Source of the DNA: Anaerolineae bacterium | Lineage (GTDB): Bacteria; Chloroflexota; Anaerolineae; JAFGEY01 | Assembly: GCA_016929775.1 (NCBI GenBank) | Contig: JAFGIE010000150.1 | Location: 1 to 30,591, forward strand | Length of the DNA stretch: 30,591 nt | Direction: 5' to 3' | Part shown: positions 1 through 6,963 of the stretch, one piece after another | How the letters are laid out: every line of letters starts with the position of its first letter | Position numbering within the stretch: the stretch's first letter is position 1 | Notes under the pieces: generated by a model | Seen by the model: the letters and a program-made list of their open reading frames with translations, nothing else | What the model was told of the DNA's origin: nothing | Databases searched by the model: none | Position numbers and translations under genes: made by a program

Positions 1-292
1 CTGGTCCCTCCGGTCTCCGGGGGGACCGCTTGGCGCGCGCAAGGTGGAGCGCTGGTCCCTCCGGTCTCCGGGGGGACCGCTTGGCGCGCGCAAGATGGAG
101 TGCTGGTCCCTCCGGTCTCCGGGGGGACCGCTTGGCGCGCGCAAGACCGGGCGCTGGTCCCTCCGGTCTCCGGGGGGACCGCTTGGCACGCGCAAGACGG
201 GGCGCTGGTCCCTCCGGTCTCCGGGGGGACCGGTTGGTACGCGCAAGACAGGGCGCTGGTCCTTCCGGTCTCCGGGGGGACCGGTCTGTATG
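1..292. repeat. Tandem array of 51-bp hairpin units (runs off left edge)
   Basis: Units begin at 1, 52, 103, 154, 205 and 256, an exact 51-bp period; the last copy decays after about 292. Each unit holds a strong inverted repeat, GGTCCCTCCGG-TCT-CCGGGGGGACC, which is an 11-bp stem with one T/G wobble and a TCT loop. It is followed by a weaker near-palindrome around CTTGGCGCGCGCAAG. There are no unique spacers, so this is not CRISPR. The period is a multiple of three, so several frames stay open, but conservation follows the palindrome rather than any codon pattern. The array abuts the 3' end of the mazF-like gene. It resembles in design, not in sequence, the arrays at 28638 and 30451. Confidence 0.9.
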
Positions 293-312
293 TGCACGCG
301 GAAGCGTGGGCG

Positions 313-669
313 CTAGACCGGCACGAGACCGAGGCTGATCGCGATCGCTTTGTCCACTCGCTGCATCGTCTCTGTGGACAGGCGTCCCCAATACCATCCC
401 ACTCGGTGCTTGTCTATCGTCCGGATTTGGTTCAGGAGCACGAGCGAGTTGTGCTGCAGTCCGCCCTCCGGCGCCTTCACTTCGACCTGGACATCATAGC
501 GGGCACTTTCTCCAGAGGTGAGCGCCGCCACGATCAACAGCGGGCTGTACTAATTACCAATGTCGTTCTGGATAATGAGCGCGGGTCGGGCCTTTCCTTG
601 CTCCGAGCTCACAACGGGCTCCAGGTCAACCGTCCAGATCTCCCCTCGCCTACAGCGCCGCTGGGTCAT
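313..669 (-). pseudogene. mazF: MazF/PemK-type mRNA interferase toxin, interrupted by an in-frame TAG
   Basis: Read from ATG 669 the product has the full MazF layout at the usual length of about 118 codons. The N-terminus is [18 protein letters not shown] followed by a [12 protein letters not shown] segment. The C-terminal half contains SGESARYDVQVEV and then RVGWYWGRLSTETMQRVDKAI. MazF proteins are sequence-specific endoribonucleases held in check by a cognate antitoxin. Codon 40 is TAG (552-550), exactly where the family continues with an x-YSP motif; the frame is intact on both sides. Only a 74-residue fragment could restart, at TTG 537, and it would lack the N-terminal strands. The ATG overlaps the end of the antitoxin frame (666-669). 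With the damaged antitoxin, this reads as a decayed pair. A sequencing error or amber readthrough is the alternative. Confidence 0.75.
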
Positions 670-890
670 GCGTCTTGCTCGATCGGTTCATTGGTTTCGC
701 GCCACACTTGCTCCTCCGCGTGGCGCCATTCTTCAGCCAGCGCCTGGTCGCGCTCGGCGTCGGCCTGATAGCCTGCGATCAACCGGTCTCGGAGGGCCGA
801 CCGTCGTTGCTCCTCGATATAGTAGGTCACGGCTTCAGCAATGAACTTGCTATAGCCACGAGGCTCTGCCTCTTGACGAACTGCATCCAT
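666..890 (-). pseudogene. MazE-like antitoxin, N-terminus missing or replaced
   Basis: The 74-residue frame reads MDAVRQEAEPRGYSKFIAEAV and then a charged helical tail, as in ribbon-helix-helix-type antitoxins that sit upstream of mazF. The beta strand that should precede this segment and bind DNA is absent. Immediately upstream, the sequence becomes a copy of the metG 3' region (894-975), read in frame, and an in-frame TAG lies just beyond it. ATG 890 is the only start available and has no visible ribosome-binding site. The 4-nt overlap with the toxin shows the ancestral operon arrangement. I infer truncation by insertion or recombination; a short expressed antitoxin that only binds toxin through its tail cannot be excluded. 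Confidence 0.6.
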
Positions 891-893
891 GCC

Positions 894-975
894 CAGCGTC
901 TCGGTGTAGATCCGCCCGACGATCGACCCCGCGTAGCCCAGGTACGCGTGCAGGCGCTGGCAGGTGTGAGGCAGG
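894..975 (-). pseudogene. Duplicated fragment of metG
   Basis: These 82 bp match 2104-2185 inside metG at 80 of 82 positions, with differences at 931 and 969. The copied part encodes roughly MetG residues 498-524, including RLHAYLGY and GRIYTETL. It has the same orientation as metG, lies 1210 bp away, and its reading frame runs into the antitoxin frame. Matching stops sharply at both ends. The high identity suggests a recent copying event. Confidence 0.9.
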
Positions 976-1006
976 CATCGCCTTGATCTCCTAGAATGCC
1001 GGACGC

Positions 1007-1035
1007 TTGCAATCCTCGGGGTACTGGGCTATAAT
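1007..1035 (+). promoter_or_regulatory. Sigma-70-type promoter of the UPF0175/PIN toxin-antitoxin operon
   Basis: TTGCAA (1007-1012) and TATAAT (1030-1035) are separated by 17 bp. The next gene starts 28 bp downstream of the -10 box at 1063 and has an AAGGA ribosome-binding site at 1051-1055. Confidence 0.7.
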
Positions 1036-1062
1036 GATCTCACTCGACGAAAGGATGCCAGA

Positions 1063-1362
1063 ATGGGAAAGGTCAGTACTGTAGACTGGGAGATTGAGCA
1101 GTTGGTCAAGGCCCGTCTCTTCCCTGACAAGCAGGCTGTCGTTCGCAGTGCCATGCGGGCCTTGTTCCAGGCTCAGCCTGGAGTCAGACAGCAGATGATT
1201 GTGAGCGCCTATACCGCCGGCGACATCAGCCTGGGCAAGGCAGCGGAGCTGATGGGCATCTCGCATGAAGAGATGAAGGATATCCTGGTGGAGAGTGGCG
1301 CGGAGGTCCATCTGGGGCCGCTCACTGCGGAAGAAGTGCTGCAAGACGCGGCCAATGCCTGA
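1063..1362 (+). CDS. UPF0175 family antitoxin
   Basis: This 99-residue protein matches the UPF0175 pattern. An N-terminal segment contains ARLFPDKQAVVRSAMRALF. A helix-turn-helix-like part follows at about residues 53-75 (DISLGKAAELMGISHEEMKDIL), and the tail is acidic. UPF0175 proteins are usually found beside DUF3368 PIN-domain toxins and are thought to neutralise them and autoregulate the operon. The start at 1063 has AAGGA 7 nt upstream and lies just downstream of a near-consensus promoter. The stop overlaps the toxin gene by 8 nt, so the two are translationally coupled. Reading frame and length look intact. Confidence 0.85.
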   Translation: MGKVSTVDWEIEQLVKARLFPDKQAVVRSAMRALFQAQPGVRQQMIVSAYTAGDISLGKAAELMGISHEEMKDILVESGAEVHLGPLTAEEVLQDAANA

Positions 1363-1864
1363 CTATATCTTTGATACGACTGTGCTATCGAACCTCGCGG
1401 CCGTAGGGCGCTTGGACTTGCTCGAAAAGCGCTATCGCCCAGTTGGACTCACGACTGTCGAAGTCAGCGATGAACTGCGCAGGGGCCTCCAGGCAGGCTA
1501 TGGGTACCTGGAGGATGCTCTGCAGCAGATTCAGAGCATCAGCCCAAGCGGATGGCTGCGTATCGTAGCTCCCGCGTCCGAGGCAGAACACCAGCTCCGT
1601 GGCGAGTTCGACCTGCTGTTGGACCCTGGAGAGGCTTCCTGTCTAGCCATGGCTATCTCGCGAGGACTGGTCCTCGTCACAGATGATCTGGCCGCGCGCA
1701 AACTGGCGCAAGAAAGGGATGTGCCACTGACGGGGACCGTGGGCATCCTACTCGCGCTGGTGCGCAATGGTTCTCTATCTCTCACGGAGGCCAATCTCAC
1801 GTTGGCGGAGATGATTGGGCGACGCTACCGTTCACCCGTGGATCGCCTCGATGAGTTGATCTGA
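1355..1864 (+). CDS. DUF3368-type PIN-domain toxin (VapC-like RNase)
   Basis: This 169-residue protein begins MPDYIFDTTVLSNLAAVGRL, with the first acidic PIN residue at D7. Later come EVSDELRRG, then DPGEASCLAMAI, then LVLVTDDLAARKLA, which supply the remaining acidic residues of a Mg-dependent PIN nuclease site. This arrangement is that of DUF3368 toxins paired with UPF0175 antitoxins. The ATG at 1355 lies inside the end of the antitoxin gene. A longer frame begins at 1295, but it runs through the antitoxin coding sequence and lacks family similarity. All expected acidic positions are present, so this pair appears intact, unlike the MazEF-like pair on its left. The RNA target cannot be read from sequence. 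Confidence 0.85.
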   Translation: MPDYIFDTTVLSNLAAVGRLDLLEKRYRPVGLTTVEVSDELRRGLQAGYGYLEDALQQIQSISPSGWLRIVAPASEAEHQLRGEFDLLLDPGEASCLAMAISRGLVLVTDDLAARKLAQERDVPLTGTVGILLALVRNGSLSLTEANLTLAEMIGRRYRSPVDRLDELI

Positions 1865-1885
1865 GTGTTGACGGAAAGCCACACG

Positions 1886-1917
1886 AAAAGAGCCGAGGAG
1901 CGTGCCCCGGCTCTTTT
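1886..1917. terminator. Bidirectional intrinsic terminator between convergent genes
   Basis: A 10-bp perfect stem, AAAAGAGCCG (1886-1895) with CGGCTCTTTT (1908-1917), encloses a 12-nt loop. The A-run on one side and T-run on the other allow termination in both directions. It sits 21 bp after the toxin stop and 15 bp beyond the metG stop. Confidence 0.85.
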
Positions 1918-1932
1918 GTGATCTTGGCGCTG

Positions 1933-3675
1933 CTATCCTCCCAGCCGCGCGTGCTCTTCCTCCACCACGCTCTCGTCCAACTTGACAAAGAGCGGGGCGG
2001 GGGGGCGCAGTGCCTGCCCGACCGGGAGCGCGCTCGGCGCCCACGTCCCCTGCAGGTCGCTCGCGTCGTAGCGGATCGCCAGGTGCTGGCGTTCCTCTTC
2101 CTGCAGCGTCTCGGTGTAGATCCGCCCGACGATCGACCCCTCGTAGCCCAGGTACGCGTGCAGGCGCTGGCAGGTGTGGGGCAGGAAGGGGGTGAGCAGT
2201 GTCTTGAGCGAGTCGATGGCGCGCAGGATCACAAACACCGTGGTCGCCGCCGCCTGCGGGTCCGTCTTGATCTGGAACCAGGGCGCTTTCTCGTCGAGGT
2301 AGCGGTTGGCCTCGTGCGCGACCGCCATGATCTCGGTCAGCGCCGCCTTGAACTTGCAAGCCCCGATCAGGTCTCCGACCTGGTCAAAGGCCCCGGCGAC
2401 GCGATCGAGCAGCGCCCGGTCGGTGGCGTCGAGCGCGCCGGGCGTCGGGACCTCGCCGTAGCGCTTGTGGGCAAAGGAGAGCATGCGGTTCGCCAGGTTG
2501 CCCCACGTCGCGACCAGCTCGTCGTTGTTGCGGCGGACAAAGTCGTCCCACGCAAAGTTGACGTCCTTGGCCTCCGGCGCGTTGATCGTCAGGTAGTAGC
2601 GCAAGGGGTCGGGGTCGTAGCGCGAGAGATAGTCGAGCGTCTCGATCATCCAGCGCCGGCTCTTGGAGAGCTTGCGCCCCTCGACGTTGAGGTATTCGTT
2701 GGAGGGCACGTCGTACGGCAGGTTGAGCCCGCCATAGCCATACAGCATGGCGGGCCAGATGATCGTGTGGAACGTGATGTTGTCCTTGCCGATAAAGTAG
2801 TAGCTGCGCGCATCCTCGTCCTGCCACCACCTGCGCCACGCGTCTGGCTGCCCCGTGATCTTGGCCCACTCGACGCTCGCCGCCAGGTAGCCGATCACGG
2901 CGTCGAACCAGACATAGATCCGCTTGTCCTCGAAGCCCTCGACTGGCACCGGGATGCCCCAGCTGATGTCGCGCGTGATCGGGCGCCCCCGTAGCTCGCC
3001 GCTCTGTAGGACCTGCATGGTAAAGTTGAACACGTTGGGCCGCCAGTGGGCCTTGTCGTGCGCCATCCACTCCAAGAGAGGGCCATTGGCTTTGCCCAGA
3101 TCGAGGAAGTAGTGCTCCGTGTCACGCACCTCCGGCAGGGCGCCGCACAACTTGCAGCGCGGGTCGATCAATTCGACTGCGTCGATCGTGCGCCCGCACG
3201 CATCGCACTGGTCGCCGCGCGCGCCTTCCGCGTGGCAGTGCGGGCACGTGCCCTCCACATAGCGGTCTGGCAGCCACTTGTCGCACTGGGCGCAGTACAG
3301 CCCGCGCTGCGTATCGCGGTATACGTACCCGTGGTCGAGCAGGGTCAGGAACATGTCCGTGGTGACCGCCCAGTGGTTCTCGGTGTCGGTGTGGGTGTAG
3401 AGGTCGAACGTGATCCCCAGCTTCTGAAAGGCCTCCACCTGGTCCGCGTGGTAGCGCTCCACGACCTCGGCGGGCGTGATCCCCTCTTCCTCCGCCCGGA
3501 TCGTGATCGGCGTGCCATGCGTGTCCGACCCGGTGACGTGCAGCACCTCATTGCCCGCCAGCCGGTGGTACCGGCTAAAGATGTCCGGCGGCAGGTAGGC
3601 GCCGGCGATGTGCCCCAGGTGAACGCGCCCGTTTGCATAGGGCCACGCCACGCACACGAGTATCTTTTGGCTCAT
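1933..3675 (-). CDS. metG: Methionyl-tRNA synthetase
   Basis: This 580-residue class I aminoacyl-tRNA synthetase charges tRNA(Met) with methionine in the cytoplasm. The HIGH-type motif is VHLGH at 18-22 and the KMSKS-type motif is KLSKS at 335-339. Four CxxC pairs (C128/131, 144/147, 157/160, 174/177) form the zinc knuckles of the connective peptide. An alpha-helical anticodon-binding domain follows, and there is no C-terminal EMAP/tRNA-binding extension. ATG 3675 is preceded by GAGGAG at a suitable distance. It is the last gene of the long minus-strand run that begins with trpS. Its 3' part (2104-2185) has been copied upstream of the mazE-like gene. Confidence 0.97.
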   Translation of the reverse strand: MSQKILVCVAWPYANGRVHLGHIAGAYLPPDIFSRYHRLAGNEVLHVTGSDTHGTPITIRAEEEGITPAEVVERYHADQVEAFQKLGITFDLYTHTDTENHWAVTTDMFLTLLDHGYVYRDTQRGLYCAQCDKWLPDRYVEGTCPHCHAEGARGDQCDACGRTIDAVELIDPRCKLCGALPEVRDTEHYFLDLGKANGPLLEWMAHDKAHWRPNVFNFTMQVLQSGELRGRPITRDISWGIPVPVEGFEDKRIYVWFDAVIGYLAASVEWAKITGQPDAWRRWWQDEDARSYYFIGKDNITFHTIIWPAMLYGYGGLNLPYDVPSNEYLNVEGRKLSKSRRWMIETLDYLSRYDPDPLRYYLTINAPEAKDVNFAWDDFVRRNNDELVATWGNLANRMLSFAHKRYGEVPTPGALDATDRALLDRVAGAFDQVGDLIGACKFKAALTEIMAVAHEANRYLDEKAPWFQIKTDPQAAATTVFVILRAIDSLKTLLTPFLPHTCQRLHAYLGYEGSIVGRIYTETLQEEERQHLAIRYDASDLQGTWAPSALPVGQALRPPAPLFVKLDESVVEEEHARLGG

Positions 3676-3731
3676 CTCTCACTCCTCTTCGGTCGCCAGT
3701 CCGCGTGCCCCCGCGATGCACGCTCGCGCCG

Positions 3732-3869
3732 TCAGGGCAGCTGGGCGGCTCTGTTCTGTCTGCGCCAGAAGCGCCGGTAGATCGGACCGCCGCGCCTGCG
3801 CGCAGGCAGAGCGCGCACGCGTACCGCCCACTCGTTGGTCGTCGCCAGCGCCTGGCTGACGAAGCGCTG
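3732..3869 (-). pseudogene. C-terminal coding remnant of the C69 peptidase behind an in-frame TGA
   Basis: After the TGA at 3872-3870 the peptidase frame stays open for 45 more codons, to a TGA at 3734-3732. It encodes QRFVSQALATTNEWAVRVR and then a basic tail with YRRFWRRQNRAAQLP. This looks like the natural C-terminal helix and tail of the family rather than random sequence. I infer that the ancestral protein was about 448 residues and was shortened by a nonsense change, unless the TGA is read through or is a sequence error. Confidence 0.5.
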
Positions 3870-5078
3870 TCAGAACGCGGCGAACGCCGACGCGCGCGCC
3901 TCTTGGGGCTGTGCCTGCTGCATCGCGTACAGCTCGGTCTCCTGGCGTATGGTCGTCGACTCGATCTCATCCCGCTCACCGCGATAGGCTGCCAGCCGCG
4001 TCGGGTAGTCCTCCAGCAGGGCGCGGTGCAGGCGCTCGTGCGCCCACCAGAGCGATGCGCCGTCATAGACGCCTGTAGGCGCGCCGACGCCAGCGGGCAC
4101 GGGCGCCGCGTAGAACGGTTTGAACACCCCGGTGCACGGCGCCGAGGTGGCAGTCATCCAGTACACCGGCACGCCGGGTCGCAGGTGCGCAACCAATGAT
4201 GCGGTTGACTGGCTGCGACGGCGCAACCCATTTGCGGCGTGCATGCAGACCGTGCTTCCGCCGCGCGTGGGCGCCCAGTCCGGTTTGTCGCCGTCAGGCC
4301 CGTGGTCGCGCAGCAGGGCCATCATGTCGCGTACGCCGATCCCGCCCGCTGCAGCGCCAAGCCGGTCCATTGTCCTCCACCGGCGGGTCGCGCTCGCCGT
4401 CCCGATGCGCGTCATCAGGAAATCGGAATAGCAGCGCGCAAAGTCAAAGTCTGCCTCGCTGCGGCACCAGCGCTGCTCGACGGCGTGCTCGACGAGACCT
4501 GGCGATGCCAGGTCAAAGTCCGCGCCGATGGTCAGCGCGTTGGAGATGCTGTACACGTCCGAGATGCGCTTGGCTGCCCAGTACCGCCCTGCGGTCTCGA
4601 GCACCCATGCATCGCCCGGATCGGCGATCAAGAAGCTGTTGTGGTAGTTTAGGTTGGGCCCCTGGACTACGCACACCCCTCCCTGCCCGTGCGCCGCCAG
4701 CAGGTCGACGATCACGTCCACCGCTCGCCGCGCCGTCTCGGCGCGTTCCAGGGCGAGGCGCATCAGGTCCATGCCCAGCAAGCCGCTCTCGGCATACGGT
4801 TCCTTGGTAAAGACTGCCTCGTTGCCGATCGTCACGCCGAACTCGTTTGCGCCCATTTCGCAGCCCCACATCCAGAACGGGCTCGACAGCAGCACGGCGT
4901 ACGTTTCGGGCGCCTGCGGCACCTCGAGGTGCGTACACCGCACGGTGGGCTCGTGGTGTCGGGTACGTGGGATGTAGACCGGAAGCTGCGCCTCGTTGGG
5001 CGGTCGGTCGCTGTTCTTGGCGAGGATCGCGCTGCCGTCGGCGGTCGCGCGCCCCAGGGCAACCATGGTGTCACACAC
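3870..5078 (-). CDS. Secernin-like C69 family dipeptidase (Ntn hydrolase)
   Basis: This 402-residue protein starts MCDTMVALG. After removal of Met, Cys2 would be the N-terminal nucleophile, as in peptidase family C69 and secernins. It continues with DGSAILAKNSDRPPNE, the PFWMWGCEMGANEFGV segment and GVCVVQGPNLNYHNSF, all typical of this group. The expected activity is dipeptide hydrolysis in the cytoplasm; the real substrate is unknown. The GTG start at 5078 is fixed by the CDT motif and by AAGGAG shortly upstream. The frame ends at TGA 3870, but family-like coding continues beyond it to 3732, so the C-terminus may be truncated. It lies between the S15 hydrolase and metG in the same transcription direction. 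Confidence 0.85.
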   Translation of the reverse strand: MCDTMVALGRATADGSAILAKNSDRPPNEAQLPVYIPRTRHHEPTVRCTHLEVPQAPETYAVLLSSPFWMWGCEMGANEFGVTIGNEAVFTKEPYAESGLLGMDLMRLALERAETARRAVDVIVDLLAAHGQGGVCVVQGPNLNYHNSFLIADPGDAWVLETAGRYWAAKRISDVYSISNALTIGADFDLASPGLVEHAVEQRWCRSEADFDFARCYSDFLMTRIGTASATRRWRTMDRLGAAAGGIGVRDMMALLRDHGPDGDKPDWAPTRGGSTVCMHAANGLRRRSQSTASLVAHLRPGVPVYWMTATSAPCTGVFKPFYAAPVPAGVGAPTGVYDGASLWWAHERLHRALLEDYPTRLAAYRGERDEIESTTIRQETELYAMQQAQPQEARASAFAAF

Positions 5079-5138
5079 GGGACTCTCCTTGTCTGCTTGT
5101 GCGCCGGACGCCCATACCTGCGCCGGGCCCGAGCCGCT

Positions 5139-6950
5139 CTACCGCTCTCGAAGAGGCAGCACGACCTGCGATGCGTGCGCTCCACCCCACCGCACCTCGA
5201 TCCAGGGTGGCGAGGGACAAAGCACCTCAAAGTTGTCGCGGTCCGCGCCCGCGATCGCCACCCGGATCGCGTGTCCCTGCCGGAACAGGTACGAGATCGG
5301 CATGAGGTCGAAGGCCAACTCGGCGGTCTCACCCGGCGTCAGCGGCGCCAGGTCCTGGCGCAAGAAGGTGTGATGGGGGATCAGCCCGGCGTACAACGCT
5401 GGACTCTCCCGTGTCGCGCGGAAACACGCCCGGAACAGGCCCTCTGTCACATAGCGCGCTGTGCCATCCGGCGCCACGTCCTCCAAGTAGGCGTGGAGCT
5501 GTGCGTCCTGCGCGGGCAAGCGCACGTACAGGGTCAAGACCGGGTGCCCGGTCAGCTCTACGTCCGTCTCGAGCGGCGCCGAGGTGTAGGTCAGGCGCGT
5601 GGTGTCTGGCCCGCGCCGGTCCGGGTAGCGGATCGGGAGCCCGTCCATGTTAGCCTGCGCGTGCCAACGCGATCCGCGTCCCGATCCCAGGGACGTGTCC
5701 ACCACGTAGCGGTCCGCGCCCGCCTCGTGCGGTGCGTTCCCCGTCTGCAGCACGCCATCCGCCGCCAGGTAGAGCGGCGTGGGCCTGAAACCAGGCGGGG
5801 GCCACGTCCCCGCCGCTTTCCATCGGCCCTCGCCCACCGTGTAATAGTGTACGGGCGGTTCCGCCTCGATCCCGTTCTCGATCCCGCGGAGATGGTGGTC
5901 GAAGAAGCGCAGCACCTCGCCTGTCTGGTCAAAGTGGGGCGTGTGGTCTTCCGAGAACGGGTCGGGCAGCTGGGCGCCGCCATGGTCCCAGGGACCGAGG
6001 AGCAGGCGCTTGCCCGGCGCGCGCAGGCTCAAGTAGCGCAGCACTGCGGCGAGCGTGTAGCGCCCATCGTACCAGCTGCTCCAGCTGTACACCGCTGCCC
6101 CGGAGGCGCTGATCTCGTCGATGAACGCGTGCGGGCTAAAGTCATCTGTGCGGACGCCGTGGCTTACTACATCGTCCCGGCACACGATCTCGAGCGCGCG
6201 CTCATAGATCGCATAGTTGGCGGCGTGCTCGCGCACCGCTGCCGCCAGCGTCCGCCCCCGCCGGTCGTCGTCGACCGGCGCGACGCCGCGGATCGCCAAC
6301 CCCGCCCGCCGCCCCAGGCGCGCGCCCAGGAAGGAGGACAGGTCGTTGCGGTCGAGCGCGTCGTTGGACGCGGACCAGAGGCGCAGGAAACCGTCGTTCC
6401 GCACGCCGCCAGGTCGCACGATGTGGTCATACACGTCGAACAGCGAGTAGAGGATCGCCGCTGCCCTGACTGCTGGATGGCGGTTGCGGAGCAGCATCTC
6501 GGCTGCCGTGCCGTCGTACGAGATGCCCGTGGCGCCCACCACGCCGTTCGACCATGGCTGGGATACGATCCAGTCCACGACCTCGCCGCCGTCACGTACC
6601 TCGTCAGGCGACCACTCCATGGCACGCGAACCGTACGATGCGCCCGAGCCACGCGCGTCGACGCTTACCCAGGCGTACCCAGCTGCCAGGAACCGCAGCA
6701 CCGTGCCCGACGGGCCCCTGTGCAGCCACGAGAAGGGCCAGCGCAGGGCAGTGCGCCGGTAGTAGCGCGTCTGGTGTAGGATCGTGGGCAATTGCTCCGC
6801 AGCAGACCGCTGCCGGGGCAGGTAGAGGTCGATCGCGATCTTGCAGCCGTCCCGCATGGTCAGGTATGTGGAGTGGCGCATCACGTCGCGGCGTGAGATG
6901 GTGCGCGCGGGCGTGTCGCTCTGCCAGGGCGCCCGGTCGTCCTCTACCAT
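5139..6950 (-). CDS. CocE/NonD (S15) family alpha/beta hydrolase
   Basis: This 603-residue protein has the layout of cocaine esterase and X-Pro dipeptidyl peptidase relatives. It opens with MRDGCKIAIDLYLP. The nucleophile elbow is GISYDG, with Ser144, and the catalytic His lies in LGPWDHGG. A C-terminal jelly-roll beta domain follows, with TDVELTGHPVLTLYVR and PYEI-like strands. These enzymes hydrolyse acyl esters or N-terminal Xaa-Pro peptides; which applies here cannot be told. The ATG at 6950 follows GGAAGGAGAG. There is no signal peptide. The gene starts 13 bp after the larA-like gene, so the two are probably co-transcribed. The nearby C69 peptidase suggests a loose peptide or ester scavenging theme. 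Confidence 0.9.
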   Translation of the reverse strand: MVEDDRAPWQSDTPARTISRRDVMRHSTYLTMRDGCKIAIDLYLPRQRSAAEQLPTILHQTRYYRRTALRWPFSWLHRGPSGTVLRFLAAGYAWVSVDARGSGASYGSRAMEWSPDEVRDGGEVVDWIVSQPWSNGVVGATGISYDGTAAEMLLRNRHPAVRAAAILYSLFDVYDHIVRPGGVRNDGFLRLWSASNDALDRNDLSSFLGARLGRRAGLAIRGVAPVDDDRRGRTLAAAVREHAANYAIYERALEIVCRDDVVSHGVRTDDFSPHAFIDEISASGAAVYSWSSWYDGRYTLAAVLRYLSLRAPGKRLLLGPWDHGGAQLPDPFSEDHTPHFDQTGEVLRFFDHHLRGIENGIEAEPPVHYYTVGEGRWKAAGTWPPPGFRPTPLYLAADGVLQTGNAPHEAGADRYVVDTSLGSGRGSRWHAQANMDGLPIRYPDRRGPDTTRLTYTSAPLETDVELTGHPVLTLYVRLPAQDAQLHAYLEDVAPDGTARYVTEGLFRACFRATRESPALYAGLIPHHTFLRQDLAPLTPGETAELAFDLMPISYLFRQGHAIRVAIAGADRDNFEVLCPSPPWIEVRWGGAHASQVVLPLRER

Positions 6951-6963
6951 CTCTCCTTCCTCC

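Noticed and set aside
1..292. CRISPR-like array
   Set aside because: Units are directly contiguous with no unique spacers, and no cas genes are present. The same holds for the arrays at 28638 and 30451.
30..338. A possible 17-residue repeat protein in the 51-bp array
   Set aside because: Three plus-strand frames are open, conservation tracks the DNA palindrome, and there is no ribosome-binding site or domain; a non-coding hairpin array explains it better.
3676..3731. Separate promoter for metG
   Set aside because: No convincing -35/-10 pair lies between the C69 remnant and metG; co-transcription from upstream fits better.
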